64,000 bases of DNA from Bradyrhizobium sp. CCH5-F6. GTDB lineage: Bacteria; Pseudomonadota; Alphaproteobacteria; Rhizobiales; Xanthobacteraceae. The notes beneath the pieces are model-generated. The model did not search any database. It saw only the letters and a program-made list of their open reading frames with translations, and was not told the DNA's origin. Shown in pieces: positions 34,104 through 43,341 of this stretch. How positions within the stretch are numbered: the stretch's first letter is position 1; the number at the start of each line of letters is the position of its first letter. The DNA is taken from positions 76,803-140,802 of the forward strand of contig NZ_LSIC01000190.1 of NCBI RefSeq assembly GCF_001556045.1, read 5' to 3'. Made by a program: the position numbers and the translations under genes.

Positions 34104-35327
34104 CTACGACGCCGCCCGTGACGCATCCGCCGACAGCCGGGCCAGCAATGACCTTGCCGTATCCGATGGCGACAGCGAGTCCACGCTGACGACGGGATCG
34201 CTGCGCATCTCGTGCTTGCCATTCGAGGTGTGCCGCATCACCGCCGACAAGCGCCGCGCGATCATGTGCGCTGTGCGGAAGTCGGTCTCCGCGAACACGA
34301 CGATGACTGAGCCGTCTTTCTGCGCGACGCCGAAATCCATCTGCCGCATCAGACGGCTCAGGATGCGCGCGGCGTCGAGCTGGGCGCGGGAATTGCCGGG
34401 ATCGAAGGCGAAGCGCGCGACCGAGAGGCCGCCGCCGCGGGCCAGCGCCTGCTCGACTGCCTTGGCGAAGTCGCGGGCGAAGGCTTCCACCGTGAGCAGG
34501 CCGCTGCGCGGATCGAGCCAGCCGCCGGCATCGATCGAACGCAGCGTGCGGCTCAGCTGCGCTTCCATCGCGTGCTGGCGGATCAGCGGGAGCGCACTGG
34601 CGGCGACCTTGGCAGGCTCGCCCGGAATGAGCTCGAGATTGGGCAGGTCGTAACTCTGGGTGAGCTGATGCGCGGTGACGACGACAGGCAGGCTGCGGAA
34701 GCGGGTGTCCTCGGCGAGCACCGTCAGGAAGGCATCGGTGACGCGCGCGGTGAATCCTTCCGCGAGCACGACGCCGTCGAGATCGCGGGTGTTCAGATGC
34801 TTCGCTGCGGCTTCGATCGAGAGCGCGCCGATGACGCCGACGCGTTCGCCGAGCGCCACCGAGAGTGCGGGATAGGCCGCGCCCCGGCCGATCAGGAGCA
34901 CGGTGGCATCGCGGGCGGGATCGGCCTCCGGCAGCGCGACCTTCGCCTCCGGCAGCCGGCGCAGAACCGTTGCATGCAGTGTGCGCACGCGCAGCGCGGC
35001 GCGCAGCCGTGCGATCAGGCGGTCGGGATGGCCGCCGCGCGAGGAGAAGGGCAGGGCGTTGTGAGGCAGCGCGCCCGTTGCATCCAGGGCCACGAAGGGA
35101 AGGTAAGGCGATTGGCCGACGATCTTCTTCGCCAGGACCGCCATTTGCGGCTCGTGCCCGGCGGACACCGCAGCGAGAACCGCGGCGGGCTGCACCTCTT
35201 CGACCGCGCGCACCGCGCTGGCCCAATCGGTGTCGATGACGGGAAAAAGCCGGCCTTCGTCCAGCGCCGCAACGAAGGCGGGGCGCTCGGCGTCGGACAC
35301 AAACAGGATCGGGCCCGCTTGGGACAT
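34104..35327 (-). CDS. Receiver-like protein with degenerate GGDEF domain
   Basis: 407 residues. Two N-terminal alpha/beta units resemble response-regulator receivers (ILFVSDAERPAFVAAL; VLLIGRGAAYPALSVAL), followed by a C-terminal GGDEF-fold (DPRSGLLTVEAFARDFAKAV, then ARILSRLMRQMDFGVAQ). The GGDEF signature is replaced by KDGSVIVVF, and a phosphoacceptor aspartate is not obvious in either receiver. It is probably catalytically dead, like PopA-type proteins that act by binding. PleD-like architecture is inferred from fold pattern only. Confidence 0.65.
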   Translation of the reverse strand: MSQAGPILFVSDAERPAFVAALDEGRLFPVIDTDWASAVRAVEEVQPAAVLAAVSAGHEPQMAVLAKKIVGQSPYLPFVALDATGALPHNALPFSSRGGHPDRLIARLRAALRVRTLHATVLRRLPEAKVALPEADPARDATVLLIGRGAAYPALSVALGERVGVIGALSIEAAAKHLNTRDLDGVVLAEGFTARVTDAFLTVLAEDTRFRSLPVVVTAHQLTQSYDLPNLELIPGEPAKVAASALPLIRQHAMEAQLSRTLRSIDAGGWLDPRSGLLTVEAFARDFAKAVEQALARGGGLSVARFAFDPGNSRAQLDAARILSRLMRQMDFGVAQKDGSVIVVFAETDFRTAHMIARRLSAVMRHTSNGKHEMRSDPVVSVDSLSPSDTARSLLARLSADASRAAS

Positions 35328-35412
35328 CGAGAAACTCTGATCACGCGACAGATGCCGCGCAATCTAGTTTGGCCGCCTTAATGCGGCGTCAACGGAACGG
35401 GTGAAACCGGCC

Positions 35413-36903
35413 CTAGATCGGCCCTGAGCGGTCGCGAAAAGCCTCGACCATCAGGGGGTTAAGCCCGAGCTCGCTGAGTGCCTCGCGGGCGCGGGCATTG
35501 TCCTGGGCCCTTCCTGCCAGGCGGTGGCCGGAGAGGCGGTCGGGCAGTGCGGTGAGCAGGGCGCCCTGGCCGAGCCGGCGGGCCCATTCCTGCAGGTCGT
35601 TGGAAAGGAAGCGATAGCCGCCGACGGCCATGATGCCGGAGGGCGGCGCCGTGATGCAGATCGCGCCGCTCGGACGATCGAGCCGCGCCGCATAGCCGGT
35701 GTCGACATAGTCGCGCGGCGGCTGCGCCGTCAGCGTCTCGCCGACCGGCTGCGGTGGAGCGTAGGCTGCGATCGGCACCATCGGTCCGCGCAGGCCGAGC
35801 GTGCCCTTGGGCGTCAGCAGGATTTCGCCGGCAATGGAGGAGCCCGACTGCTCGCGCGGCGCGCCGTGAGGCCCGGGCATGACCGGCACCGGCATGCCGT
35901 CCTCGCCGCGGCGGGCGCCGAACAATCCGGCCTCGCCGAACAGATAGACGTCGGTCAGCGGCGCGTGCGGCGCGATCCAGGCATCGCTTGCCGTCACCTG
36001 CTCGGGCGCGCGCCACAGGCCGATGACGTTGCGCAAGGTGGGCATCCGCGCCGCGAGGTCGGAATCGCCGAGCCGCAGCGCGAGCTGCGCCGGCGCGATC
36101 AGCACCTCGCATTCGTGCGCGTTGATCTGCTGCTCCAGCACCTCGTTCTCGAAGGGATGATGCAGCGCCAGCGTGCCGCCCGAGAGCAGCCACACCGCCA
36201 GCGAAGAGGCGAGGCCAGCGAACGACATCGGCGTGAACGCCGCCATCACGGTCGCGCCCTGCTTGATGTCGGCCTCCAGCGACATCGCGAGGCCGCCGGC
36301 GATCAGGCTGAAATGCGGTCGCGGCACCGGACGGAAGCCTTCCGCCGTGACGTCGAACGAGATCATCGCCGCCTTGCGGCCGTCCTGGATCACGGCGCGT
36401 GTGGTGCCGGGCGGGCGGGCGAGCACGTCGTCGAGCGAGGCCATGCCTTCCGGCAGGTCGGTGCCGAAGCCGCAGACGTGACGAATTGAGAAAGCCTCGG
36501 CGGCCGCATGCATCGCGAGGTCGGCATAGTTGACGCCGTCGACCGAGCTCACGGTGACAATGGCGCGCGCGGCGGTGCGGTTGAGGGCGGCGGTCAGTTC
36601 CGCGTGTCGCCAGAGCAGCGGCAGCACCGCGACCACGAGGCCGGCGAGCACCGTGAGCACGAACTCGACGGTGTTCGGCAGCTGGATCGCGATGACCGAA
36701 TTGGCCGGCAGGCCCGATTCGACGAAATGCGCCGACAGCGCTTCGATGGCCGTATCGGCCTCGGCATAGCTCATGCGCCGCGGCTGGTGCCCGGTCACAC
36801 GCGCCTTGTTGAGGGGATCGAGCAGGGCGACCGCGTGCGGCTGCCGTATCAGCGTGCGCTGAAACAGCGTGTCGAGCGTCGGCGATATGGCTGGCTGGTT
36901 CAC
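35413..36903 (-). CDS. Degenerate adenylate-forming (acyl-CoA synthetase-like) protein
   Basis: 496 residues aligned over the length of ANL enzymes: N-terminal VIAIQLPNTVEFVLTVLAGL and FTPMSFAGLASSLAVWLLSGG are typical. The phosphate-binding loop (TSGTTGxPKG) is replaced by SFDVTAEGFRPVPRPH, the YxTGD motif reads YVDTGYAARLD, and the C-terminal catalytic lysine motif is missing. Adenylation is therefore unlikely. The start lies only 4 nt beyond the stop of the upstream peptide-binding protein gene, so they form an operon. It may bind an acyl ligand or have a structural role; this is inference. Confidence 0.65.
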   Translation of the reverse strand: MNQPAISPTLDTLFQRTLIRQPHAVALLDPLNKARVTGHQPRRMSYAEADTAIEALSAHFVESGLPANSVIAIQLPNTVEFVLTVLAGLVVAVLPLLWRHAELTAALNRTAARAIVTVSSVDGVNYADLAMHAAAEAFSIRHVCGFGTDLPEGMASLDDVLARPPGTTRAVIQDGRKAAMISFDVTAEGFRPVPRPHFSLIAGGLAMSLEADIKQGATVMAAFTPMSFAGLASSLAVWLLSGGTLALHHPFENEVLEQQINAHECEVLIAPAQLALRLGDSDLAARMPTLRNVIGLWRAPEQVTASDAWIAPHAPLTDVYLFGEAGLFGARRGEDGMPVPVMPGPHGAPREQSGSSIAGEILLTPKGTLGLRGPMVPIAAYAPPQPVGETLTAQPPRDYVDTGYAARLDRPSGAICITAPPSGIMAVGGYRFLSNDLQEWARRLGQGALLTALPDRLSGHRLAGRAQDNARAREALSELGLNPLMVEAFRDRSGPI

Positions 36904-36907
36904 GGCG

Positions 36908-38752
36908 TCACTTTGCTTGATGAGCTTGCGGCTGCCCCTTCGACCACCAGGTTTCCGGCAAGTAGCCGGACAGCGATGTGGCCTTGGGCCGTTCTATCCG
37001 ATTCCAGCGCGCGATCCATTGCACGGATACGTTAAACAGGGGGATTGTGTAGAACCCGGCGATCAAGGCGCGGTCGAGCGCCCGCACCGCCGGGACGAAA
37101 TCCGTATGTTCACGGGCCTCGAGCAGGGCGGCGATCATGGCGTCGACCGCCGGATCCCTGACGCCCATGTAGTTGCGGGTCCCCGGATTGTCCGCAGCGG
37201 CGCTGCCCCAATAGAAATACTGCTCGTTGCCGGGCGAGAGCGACTGGTCCCAGCGGTTCTGGATCATGTCGAACTCGTAAGCGAGCCGGCGCTGGTCGAA
37301 CTGCACGGGATCGACCGAGCGCACCGTCGGCTCGATGCCGGCGCGCCGGAGGTCGCGCTGGAACGCGAGCGCAATACGCTCCTGGTCGCGGGTCGTGACC
37401 ATGATCTCGAAGGTGAAGGGTGCCCTGGTCGCACGGTTGCGCAGCACGGTGCCGTCGAGATCGTAGCCGGCTTCGGACAACAGCTTCAGCGCGGCGCGCA
37501 GCGTGTTGCGGTCGCGGCCCGAACCGTCGGTGACCGGCAGGCGATAGCTGCCGTCCAGGATGTCGGGCGGGATCTGTGCGGCGAACGGTTTCAGCAACTC
37601 TCGCTCGCGCGGGTCCGCAGGGCGGCCATAGGCCGACAGCGCCGAGCCGGCGAAGTAGCCGGCCACGCGCGTGTAGAGCCCGAAGAAGTAGTTGCGGTTG
37701 ACCAGCTCGAAATCGAACAGCAGCGTCAGGGCCTGACGCACGCGGATGTCGGCGAAGATCGGACGGCGGGTGTTGAACACCAGGAATTCCGAAGGCTGCG
37801 GTACGCCGGGCTTGAAGGTGTCGCGGATCACTTCGCCGCTTCTTGCCGCTGGAAAATCGTAGCCCTCGTGCCAGCGAAGCGGCTCGTGCTCGATGCGGAA
37901 ATCGTAGAGGCCGCGCTTGAAGGCCTCGAACTGGCCGTTGGCCTCGCGAAAATAATCGAGCCTGATCTCGTCGAAATTATAGAGCCCGCGATTGATGGAG
38001 AGTTCGCGACCCCAATAATCGGGATTGCGGGTGAGCATCACGCTGGCGCCCGGCTTCACCGCCGTGATCCGATAGGGGCCCGAGCCGATCGGCGCCGTCA
38101 GCGTCGTCTCCTCGAAGGTCGCCACGTCGACCGCGTGCTTCGGCAGGATCGGCATCAGGCCGAGAATCAGCGGCAGCTCGCGATCATTGGCGCCTGCGAG
38201 GTCGAAGCGGACGGTGAGGGGATCGGTCGCCTCCGCCCTGGCAACTTTGGCATAGTACTGCCGGTGGTTCGGGCGCCCGTGGTCGCGCAGCAATTGCCAA
38301 GAGAACAGCACGTCCTCGGCCAGCACCGGCTTGCCGTCGGAGAAGCGGGCGCGGGGATCGAGGCGGAAGGTGACGAAGGTGCGGCCCTCGTCGGTTTCGA
38401 CGGTCCTGGCGAGCAGCCCGTAGAGCGTGAACGGCTCATCCTGGCCGCGCGCCAGCAAGCTCTCGACCACGTAGTTGCGCACCGGCTGAACCGCCAATCC
38501 CTTCACGATGAACGGATTGAGGCTGTCGAAGGTCCCGAGAATGCCCCAGGTGAGGCGCCCGCCTTTGGGGGCATCGGGGTTGGCGTAGGGCATGTGGGTG
38601 AAATCGGCAGCCATCGCGGGCTTGCCGTGCATGGCGATGGCATGGGCTTCCTCGGCCCGGACGGCGCCTGCCGGAAGCCCGACGGCCACAGCAGCGGCGA
38701 GGAGACAGAGGCGGACGCCGGAGCCGTCGAGAAAGCGCAGGAACATGAACAT
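36908..38752 (-). CDS. Periplasmic solute-binding protein, family 5 (YejA/oligopeptide type)
   Basis: About 614 residues. Signal peptide in the first ~35 residues (VRLCLLAAAVAVGLPAGAVRA), then the SBP family 5 pattern: GTFDSLNPF, YGLLARTVE, FRLDPRARFSDGKPV, GSGPYRI and NPDYWG. YejA-like proteins feed peptide ABC transporters; no permease or ATPase gene is nearby, so it is an orphan binding protein coupled to the degenerate ligase gene. A start at 38833 would add 27 polar residues before the signal peptide, so 38752 (or 38746) is preferred. Confidence 0.85.
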   Translation of the reverse strand: MFMFLRFLDGSGVRLCLLAAAVAVGLPAGAVRAEEAHAIAMHGKPAMAADFTHMPYANPDAPKGGRLTWGILGTFDSLNPFIVKGLAVQPVRNYVVESLLARGQDEPFTLYGLLARTVETDEGRTFVTFRLDPRARFSDGKPVLAEDVLFSWQLLRDHGRPNHRQYYAKVARAEATDPLTVRFDLAGANDRELPLILGLMPILPKHAVDVATFEETTLTAPIGSGPYRITAVKPGASVMLTRNPDYWGRELSINRGLYNFDEIRLDYFREANGQFEAFKRGLYDFRIEHEPLRWHEGYDFPAARSGEVIRDTFKPGVPQPSEFLVFNTRRPIFADIRVRQALTLLFDFELVNRNYFFGLYTRVAGYFAGSALSAYGRPADPRERELLKPFAAQIPPDILDGSYRLPVTDGSGRDRNTLRAALKLLSEAGYDLDGTVLRNRATRAPFTFEIMVTTRDQERIALAFQRDLRRAGIEPTVRSVDPVQFDQRRLAYEFDMIQNRWDQSLSPGNEQYFYWGSAAADNPGTRNYMGVRDPAVDAMIAALLEAREHTDFVPAVRALDRALIAGFYTIPLFNVSVQWIARWNRIERPKATSLSGYLPETWWSKGQPQAHQAK

Positions 38753-39012
38753 CGGCACACGGTGATTCGAGGACCGGCGGGCCTGAATCCTATCACAGGG
38801 AATTTGATGGAGCGTTGGCACGATGCCGGCCAAACACGCTTGTTGGCATTGATCTTTTCGTCGGCCACGTTAAGAAGGCGGTCGATCGCGCAAGAGCGTC
38901 GAGCCCGTCACTTATCCGCCTCAATTGACGGGGAGAGAGCCGCGCCCAAGGCGGCCAGGTTCGGCGCTTCGGAGCGGTTCGGGCACTTCCCGTTCAGAAA
39001 GGGTTTTCCGCA

Positions 39013-39831
39013 ATGAATTTCCGTTACTTGGCCGCGTCCGTCCGGCCGCGCGGGCGACTTCTCGCCTTGTTGACGGCGACGGCGTTGGCCGTGCCGTTTG
39101 CCGCTGAGGCCCAAGCTCCCGCACCGGCTCCCGGCGCCCCCGCGCCCAAGGCGACTCCGGCCCCGAAAGCTGCTCCGAAGGCCGCCCCCAAGGCTCCGGC
39201 GCCCGCAGCGTCTCCGCAGGCTCCCGCCCCGGGCGCACCCGCGCAGCAAGGCGCGGCGGCCCAGCCCGCCGACCAGCAGATCCAGCTGATCTACGCCCCC
39301 TGGACCAAGTTCTGCCTGAAGGGCCAGGACGCCAACGCCAAGCAGGTCTGCTTCACCGGCAAGGACGGCCGCATCGAGTCGGGCCAGCCGGTCATCGCCG
39401 CTGTGATCATCGAGCCTGAAGGCGAGCCGAAGAAGATCCTGCGCGTGACGCTGCCCCTCGGCATGCAGCTCGTGCACGGCACCCGCATCATCGTCGACAG
39501 CAACGCACCGCTGCAGCAGCCCTATGTGATCTGCTTCCAGAACGGCTGCATGTCGGATTACGAGGCGACGCCCGAGCTCATCAACAACATGAAGAAGGGT
39601 CAGAATCTCGTTGTCCAGGCGATCAACGCCAACGGCGCGCCGCTGACGCTGCCGCTGCCGCTCGCCGGCGAATTCCAGAAGGCCTATGACGGTCCGCCGA
39701 CCGATCCGAAGGTGTTCGAGGAAACTCAGAAGAAGCTTCAGGAAGAGCTTCAGAAGAAGGCCGACGAGCAGCGCAAGAAGCTCGAACAGCAGGGCGGTGC
39801 CCCTGGTGCGGCTCCGACCGGTCAGAAGTAA
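39013..39831 (+). CDS. Invasion-associated locus B (IalB) family protein
   Basis: 272 residues. Signal peptide (LLALLTATALAVPFAAEAQA), a long Pro/Ala/Lys-rich linker (~35-85), then the IalB domain with WTKFCLKG, CFTGKDGR, LPLGMQLVHGTRI and CFQNGCMSDYEAT; four cysteines likely pair in the periplasm. A Glu/Lys coiled tail (~240-262) follows. The family is named for a Bartonella protein but is common in non-invasive rhizobia; an envelope role is assumed. A good terminator follows the gene. Confidence 0.88.
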   Translation: MNFRYLAASVRPRGRLLALLTATALAVPFAAEAQAPAPAPGAPAPKATPAPKAAPKAAPKAPAPAASPQAPAPGAPAQQGAAAQPADQQIQLIYAPWTKFCLKGQDANAKQVCFTGKDGRIESGQPVIAAVIIEPEGEPKKILRVTLPLGMQLVHGTRIIVDSNAPLQQPYVICFQNGCMSDYEATPELINNMKKGQNLVVQAINANGAPLTLPLPLAGEFQKAYDGPPTDPKVFEETQKKLQEELQKKADEQRKKLEQQGGAPGAAPTGQK

Positions 39832-39854
39832 TCAGGCCAGATTCCGATATGAAA

Positions 39855-39882
39855 AAGGCGCTCGCTTCGAGCGCCTTTTTTG
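39855..39882 (+). terminator. Rho-independent terminator after the IalB gene
   Basis: A 10-bp stem AAGGCGCTCG/CGAGCGCCTT with a CTT loop, preceded by A-rich and followed by T-rich sequence, so it can also serve the convergent hspQ gene. Confidence 0.85.
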
Positions 39883-39903
39883 CTGGCCGCCAACCGGCGA
39901 CGA

Positions 39904-40236
39904 TCAGTTCAGTGACGAGTTGCGGGGGCGATAGCCGCCGGCCTTGTCCTTGATGAAGATCTCGGCGACCTGGGAATGCCGGACCGGCTCGCCGGAATCG
40001 TCCGGCAACAGGTTCTGTTCCGAGACATAGGCGACGTATTCCGACTCGGCGTTCTCCGCGAGCAGGTGGTAGAACGGCTGGTCCTTGTGGGGCCGTACCT
40101 CTTCGGGAATCGACAGCCACCACTCTTCGGTGTTGTTGAATTCCGGATCGATGTCGAAGATCACGCCCCGGAACGAGAAGATCCGGTGGCGCACGACCTG
40201 TCCGATCTGGAATTTGGCGGTCCGCGCTTTAATCAT
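39904..40236 (-). CDS. hspQ: Heat shock protein HspQ
   Basis: 110 residues. Typical beginning KFQIGQVVRHRIFSFRGVIF followed by DIDPEF, then QPFYHLLAENAESEYVAYVS and the C-terminal VAEIFIKDKAGGY. The YccV/HspQ fold acts as a specificity-enhancing factor for Lon in enterobacteria and was first described as binding hemimethylated DNA. Slightly longer than the E. coli form at the N-terminus. Confidence 0.9.
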   Translation of the reverse strand: MIKARTAKFQIGQVVRHRIFSFRGVIFDIDPEFNNTEEWWLSIPEEVRPHKDQPFYHLLAENAESEYVAYVSEQNLLPDDSGEPVRHSQVAEIFIKDKAGGYRPRNSSLN

Positions 40237-40342
40237 TCCCCGTCGATAGACCAGGATTGTGGCCGATGCTAGTGGCCTTAGCGGGAATTAACCTTCGCGC
40301 CCGGAGCGGATAGCCCGCAGGTCCTCAGAAAACGCTTCAATA

Positions 40343-41296
40343 ATGATCGATATCCTCAATCTGGCTCTACCGTATTTCGGCTTGATCTTTGTCGGTTTCG
40401 CCTGCGGCAAGGTTAAGGCGCTGCCGGAATCGGGCCTCGCCTGGATGAACTTCTTCCTGCTTTACGTCTCGCTGCCGGCGCTGCTGTTCTCGATCATGTC
40501 GAAGACGCCGTTTGCCGAGCTGAACAACCCGCCGTTCCTTGTGGCGACCACGCTGTCGACGGTTGCGGCGTTCACGCTGGCGCTGGTGGTCGGCAAGCTG
40601 TTCGGCCGGCTGACGCTGCGGGAGGCTACGCTCGCGGGCCTCTCCGGCGGCTACGGCAATATCGGCTATATGGGGCCGGGCCTGGCGCTCGCGGTGCTCG
40701 GGCCGAAGGCGTCGGCGCCGACGGCGCTGATCTTCTGCTGCGACAGCATCTTCCTGTTCACGGTCGTGCCGCTCTTGATCGAGCTCTCCGACCGCGACCA
40801 TCCCTCGCTCGTGCACGCCTTCGGCGTGGTGCTGAAGCAGATCGTGCTCAACCCGCTGATCATGTCTGCCTGCTTTGGCGCGGCCGTGGCGGCGCTGCAC
40901 ATCGAGTTGCCGGTCGCGCTCGACCGCACCATCACCTTCCTTCAGAACGCGGCCGCGCCGACCGCGCTGTTCGTCCTTGGCGTGACCGTCGCGCTCCGCC
41001 CGTTCGACCGCGTGCCCTGGGAGGTGCCCGGCGTGATCGCGGTCAAGCTGCTGATCCATCCGCTGATGGCATTCGCCCTGATGCTGGCGTTCGGCCCGTT
41101 CGCACAGCCCTGGGCCGCGACCGCGGTGCTGATGGCCTCGCTGCCGCCAGCGCTGAACGTGTTCGTGATCGCCCGGCAGAACGATGCCTGGATCGAATCC
41201 GCATCCGTCGCGGTGCTGCTCGGGACCTTTGCGTCGGTGGTCACGCTGACCACCGTGATGTGGGCGATCCAGAGCGGCCGGCTGGCGTTTCCCTGA
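40343..41296 (+). CDS. AEC family transporter (auxin efflux carrier type)
   Basis: 317 residues with about ten helices in two halves, the AEC pattern: LALPYFGLIFVGFACGK at the start, NIGYMGPGLALAVLG in the first half, and a C-terminal TAVLMASLPPALNVFVIARQ. Family members export small carboxylates or move auxin-like molecules; the substrate is unknown here. The convergent hydroxylase gene ends 8 bp downstream. Confidence 0.88.
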   Translation: MIDILNLALPYFGLIFVGFACGKVKALPESGLAWMNFFLLYVSLPALLFSIMSKTPFAELNNPPFLVATTLSTVAAFTLALVVGKLFGRLTLREATLAGLSGGYGNIGYMGPGLALAVLGPKASAPTALIFCCDSIFLFTVVPLLIELSDRDHPSLVHAFGVVLKQIVLNPLIMSACFGAAVAALHIELPVALDRTITFLQNAAAPTALFVLGVTVALRPFDRVPWEVPGVIAVKLLIHPLMAFALMLAFGPFAQPWAATAVLMASLPPALNVFVIARQNDAWIESASVAVLLGTFASVVTLTTVMWAIQSGRLAFP

Positions 41297-41303
41297 GGGG
41301 GGC

Positions 41304-42488
41304 TTACCTGCGCCAGGTCGGCGTCAAGCCTTCGCGCATGGCAAAGCGGCGGAGCGGACCGATGGCGCCGAGCAGGTGCATGCCGACCGCGCGCACCGGC
41401 TGGAGCGGCAGGAAATCGTTGAGCAGGGATCGGTTGGCGATGTCGATCGCAAAGGTCCGGGTCAGTATGTCCGGACGCCGGGCCCGGTCGTAGCGCTGGA
41501 GCACGTCGGCTGCCCCGGGATCCTGTCCCGCTGCGAGGGCATCGCCGGCGAGCCGGGCGATGTCGGCGGCATCGCGCAGGCCGAGATTGAGGCCCTGCGC
41601 GCCGATCGGCGGAACCACGTGGGCCGCTTCGCCGACCAGCGCGATGCGGTCGCGGCCGAAGGATTTCGGACGTTCGATCGCGAGCGGGAACAGGTTGCGC
41701 CCGGCCTCGACCGTCATGCGTCCAAGGATCGAGTGCGATTGCCTCTCCACGGCGGCGGACAGATCCTCGTCGCTGAGGCCGCGCAGCCGCTCGGCTTCCG
41801 CGGGCGCTGCGACCCAGACGACGCTGCAGCGGTCGCCGGGCAGGGGCACGAACACGCACGGGCCATGCGGGGTGTGGAACTCGGTCGAGACGTTGCGATG
41901 CGGCCGTGCATGGCCGACGTTGAAGGTCAGTGCGGTCTGATGCAGCTCGCGCCGCGTCACCTCGATGCCGGCGGCCTCGCGGCACAGCGAGTGCCGGCCG
42001 TCGGCACCAACCACCAGGCGGGCCGAGAGAAACCGTCCGGACGCGGTGCGGATCGCGACGTCATCGGATTCGATCACGATGCTCTCGGCCTCGTCGTCGA
42101 GGCGGACAAGGTTTGGCAGCTCGGCCGCGCGCTCTTCCAGCGCCAGCATCAGCGAACGGTTGTCGATGTTGTAGCCGAACGCGTCGAGACCGATTTCGCG
42201 ACAGGAGAAGCGGACCTCCGGGGCGCGGAACAGCCGGCCGGTGTCGTCGACGAGGCGCATGACCTCGAGCGCGGCGGCCTTGTCCTTGCAGCGCGGCCAG
42301 ACGTCGAGGGATTCCAGGAGATCAACGGAGGCTCCCAACAGCGCGGTGGTGCGGTTGTCGGCATAGGGCACGCGCCGCGCCACCAGCGCGGTCCGTGCGC
42401 CCGCTTGCGCCAGTGCGACGGCTGCCGCGAGTCCAGCCGGTCCGCCGCCGATCACGGCCGTGTCATGCATTGTCGGTGCGTCTGTCAT
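41304..42488 (-). CDS. FAD-dependent UbiH/COQ6-type hydroxylase
   Basis: 394 residues. N-terminal dinucleotide fold AVIGGGPAGLAAAVALAQAG, the DG motif (VVGADGRHSLCREAAGI) and the second FAD motif (RIALVGEAAHVVPPIGAQGL, with GE in place of the usual GD). The group contains ubiquinone ring hydroxylases UbiH/F/I/L; which position it hydroxylates cannot be told. ATG 42488 is the start because the Rossmann strand begins within 12 residues; the longer frame upstream is antisense to pcs. Confidence 0.85.
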   Translation of the reverse strand: MTDAPTMHDTAVIGGGPAGLAAAVALAQAGARTALVARRVPYADNRTTALLGASVDLLESLDVWPRCKDKAAALEVMRLVDDTGRLFRAPEVRFSCREIGLDAFGYNIDNRSLMLALEERAAELPNLVRLDDEAESIVIESDDVAIRTASGRFLSARLVVGADGRHSLCREAAGIEVTRRELHQTALTFNVGHARPHRNVSTEFHTPHGPCVFVPLPGDRCSVVWVAAPAEAERLRGLSDEDLSAAVERQSHSILGRMTVEAGRNLFPLAIERPKSFGRDRIALVGEAAHVVPPIGAQGLNLGLRDAADIARLAGDALAAGQDPGAADVLQRYDRARRPDILTRTFAIDIANRSLLNDFLPLQPVRAVGMHLLGAIGPLRRFAMREGLTPTWRR

Positions 42489-42573
42489 AGAACGACAATT
42501 GACATGCTCGGCGGCAAATTCAAGCCCACCTATATTTCTGATTTTATGACGAATTGTGCGACTGCACGCCGCA

Positions 42574-43341
42574 ATGGCGGATGTGCAAATCGATCCCATT
42601 CTGATAGCAGAAGCCATGGATAGCCAGCAGGATTCCCTGAAGCCCACCCTCGCGATCCGCGCCGCCGCGCTGTCGGTGCATATCTTCACTGCGTTCGGAG
42701 CGGCGGTCGCGCTGCTCGCGATGCTGGAAGCCGTGCGCGAGCACTGGGCGGCGATGTTCCAGTGGCTGGGCCTCGCCCTGATCATCGATGCGATCGACGG
42801 GCCCATCGCGCGCCGTCTCGACGTGAAGAACGTGCAGCCGAACTGGTCGGGCGACGTGCTCGATCTCGTGGTCGACTTCGTCACCTATGTCTTCGTGCCC
42901 GCTTACGCGATCGTGGCCAGCGGCTTGCTGCTGCCGGTCGCAGCTCCCTTGCTCGGCGTCGCCATCATCGTCACCAGCGCGTTGTATTTCGCTGATCAGC
43001 GCATGAAGGCCGACGACAATCATTTCCGCGGCTTCCCCGCGCTGTGGAATGCGGCCGCCTTCTACCTGTTCCTGCTGCATTGGCCGCCGCTGTGGTCCAC
43101 GCTTCTGGTCGCAGCGCTCGTCGTACTGACCTTCGTGCCGTTCCACGTGCTGCATCCGGTCCGCGTCGTACGGCTGCGCTGGCTGACGATGTCGCTGATC
43201 GCGATCTGGGCCGTGCTCGGCCTCTACACGCTGGAAATGGATTTTCGCGTTGGTACCGGCGTGACCGTCGTGCTCTGCGCCATCGCGCTCTGGATCAGCT
43301 TCAGTGACGCCTTGATCCGTCTGGGAAGATCGTTTGGATGA
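42574..43341 (+). CDS. pcs: Phosphatidylcholine synthase
   Basis: About 255 residues, eight helices. The CDP-alcohol motif is adapted as in Pcs: DAIDGPIARRLDVKNVQ ... SGDVLDLVVDFVTY, followed by FVPAYAI. Pcs condenses CDP-diacylglycerol with choline in the inner membrane, giving the phosphatidylcholine rhizobia need for symbiosis. Possible starts are ATG 42556, 42574 and 42616; the family usually begins close before the first helix. It overlaps the terC start by 4 nt. Confidence 0.92.
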   Translation: MADVQIDPILIAEAMDSQQDSLKPTLAIRAAALSVHIFTAFGAAVALLAMLEAVREHWAAMFQWLGLALIIDAIDGPIARRLDVKNVQPNWSGDVLDLVVDFVTYVFVPAYAIVASGLLLPVAAPLLGVAIIVTSALYFADQRMKADDNHFRGFPALWNAAAFYLFLLHWPPLWSTLLVAALVVLTFVPFHVLHPVRVVRLRWLTMSLIAIWAVLGLYTLEMDFRVGTGVTVVLCAIALWISFSDALIRLGRSFG

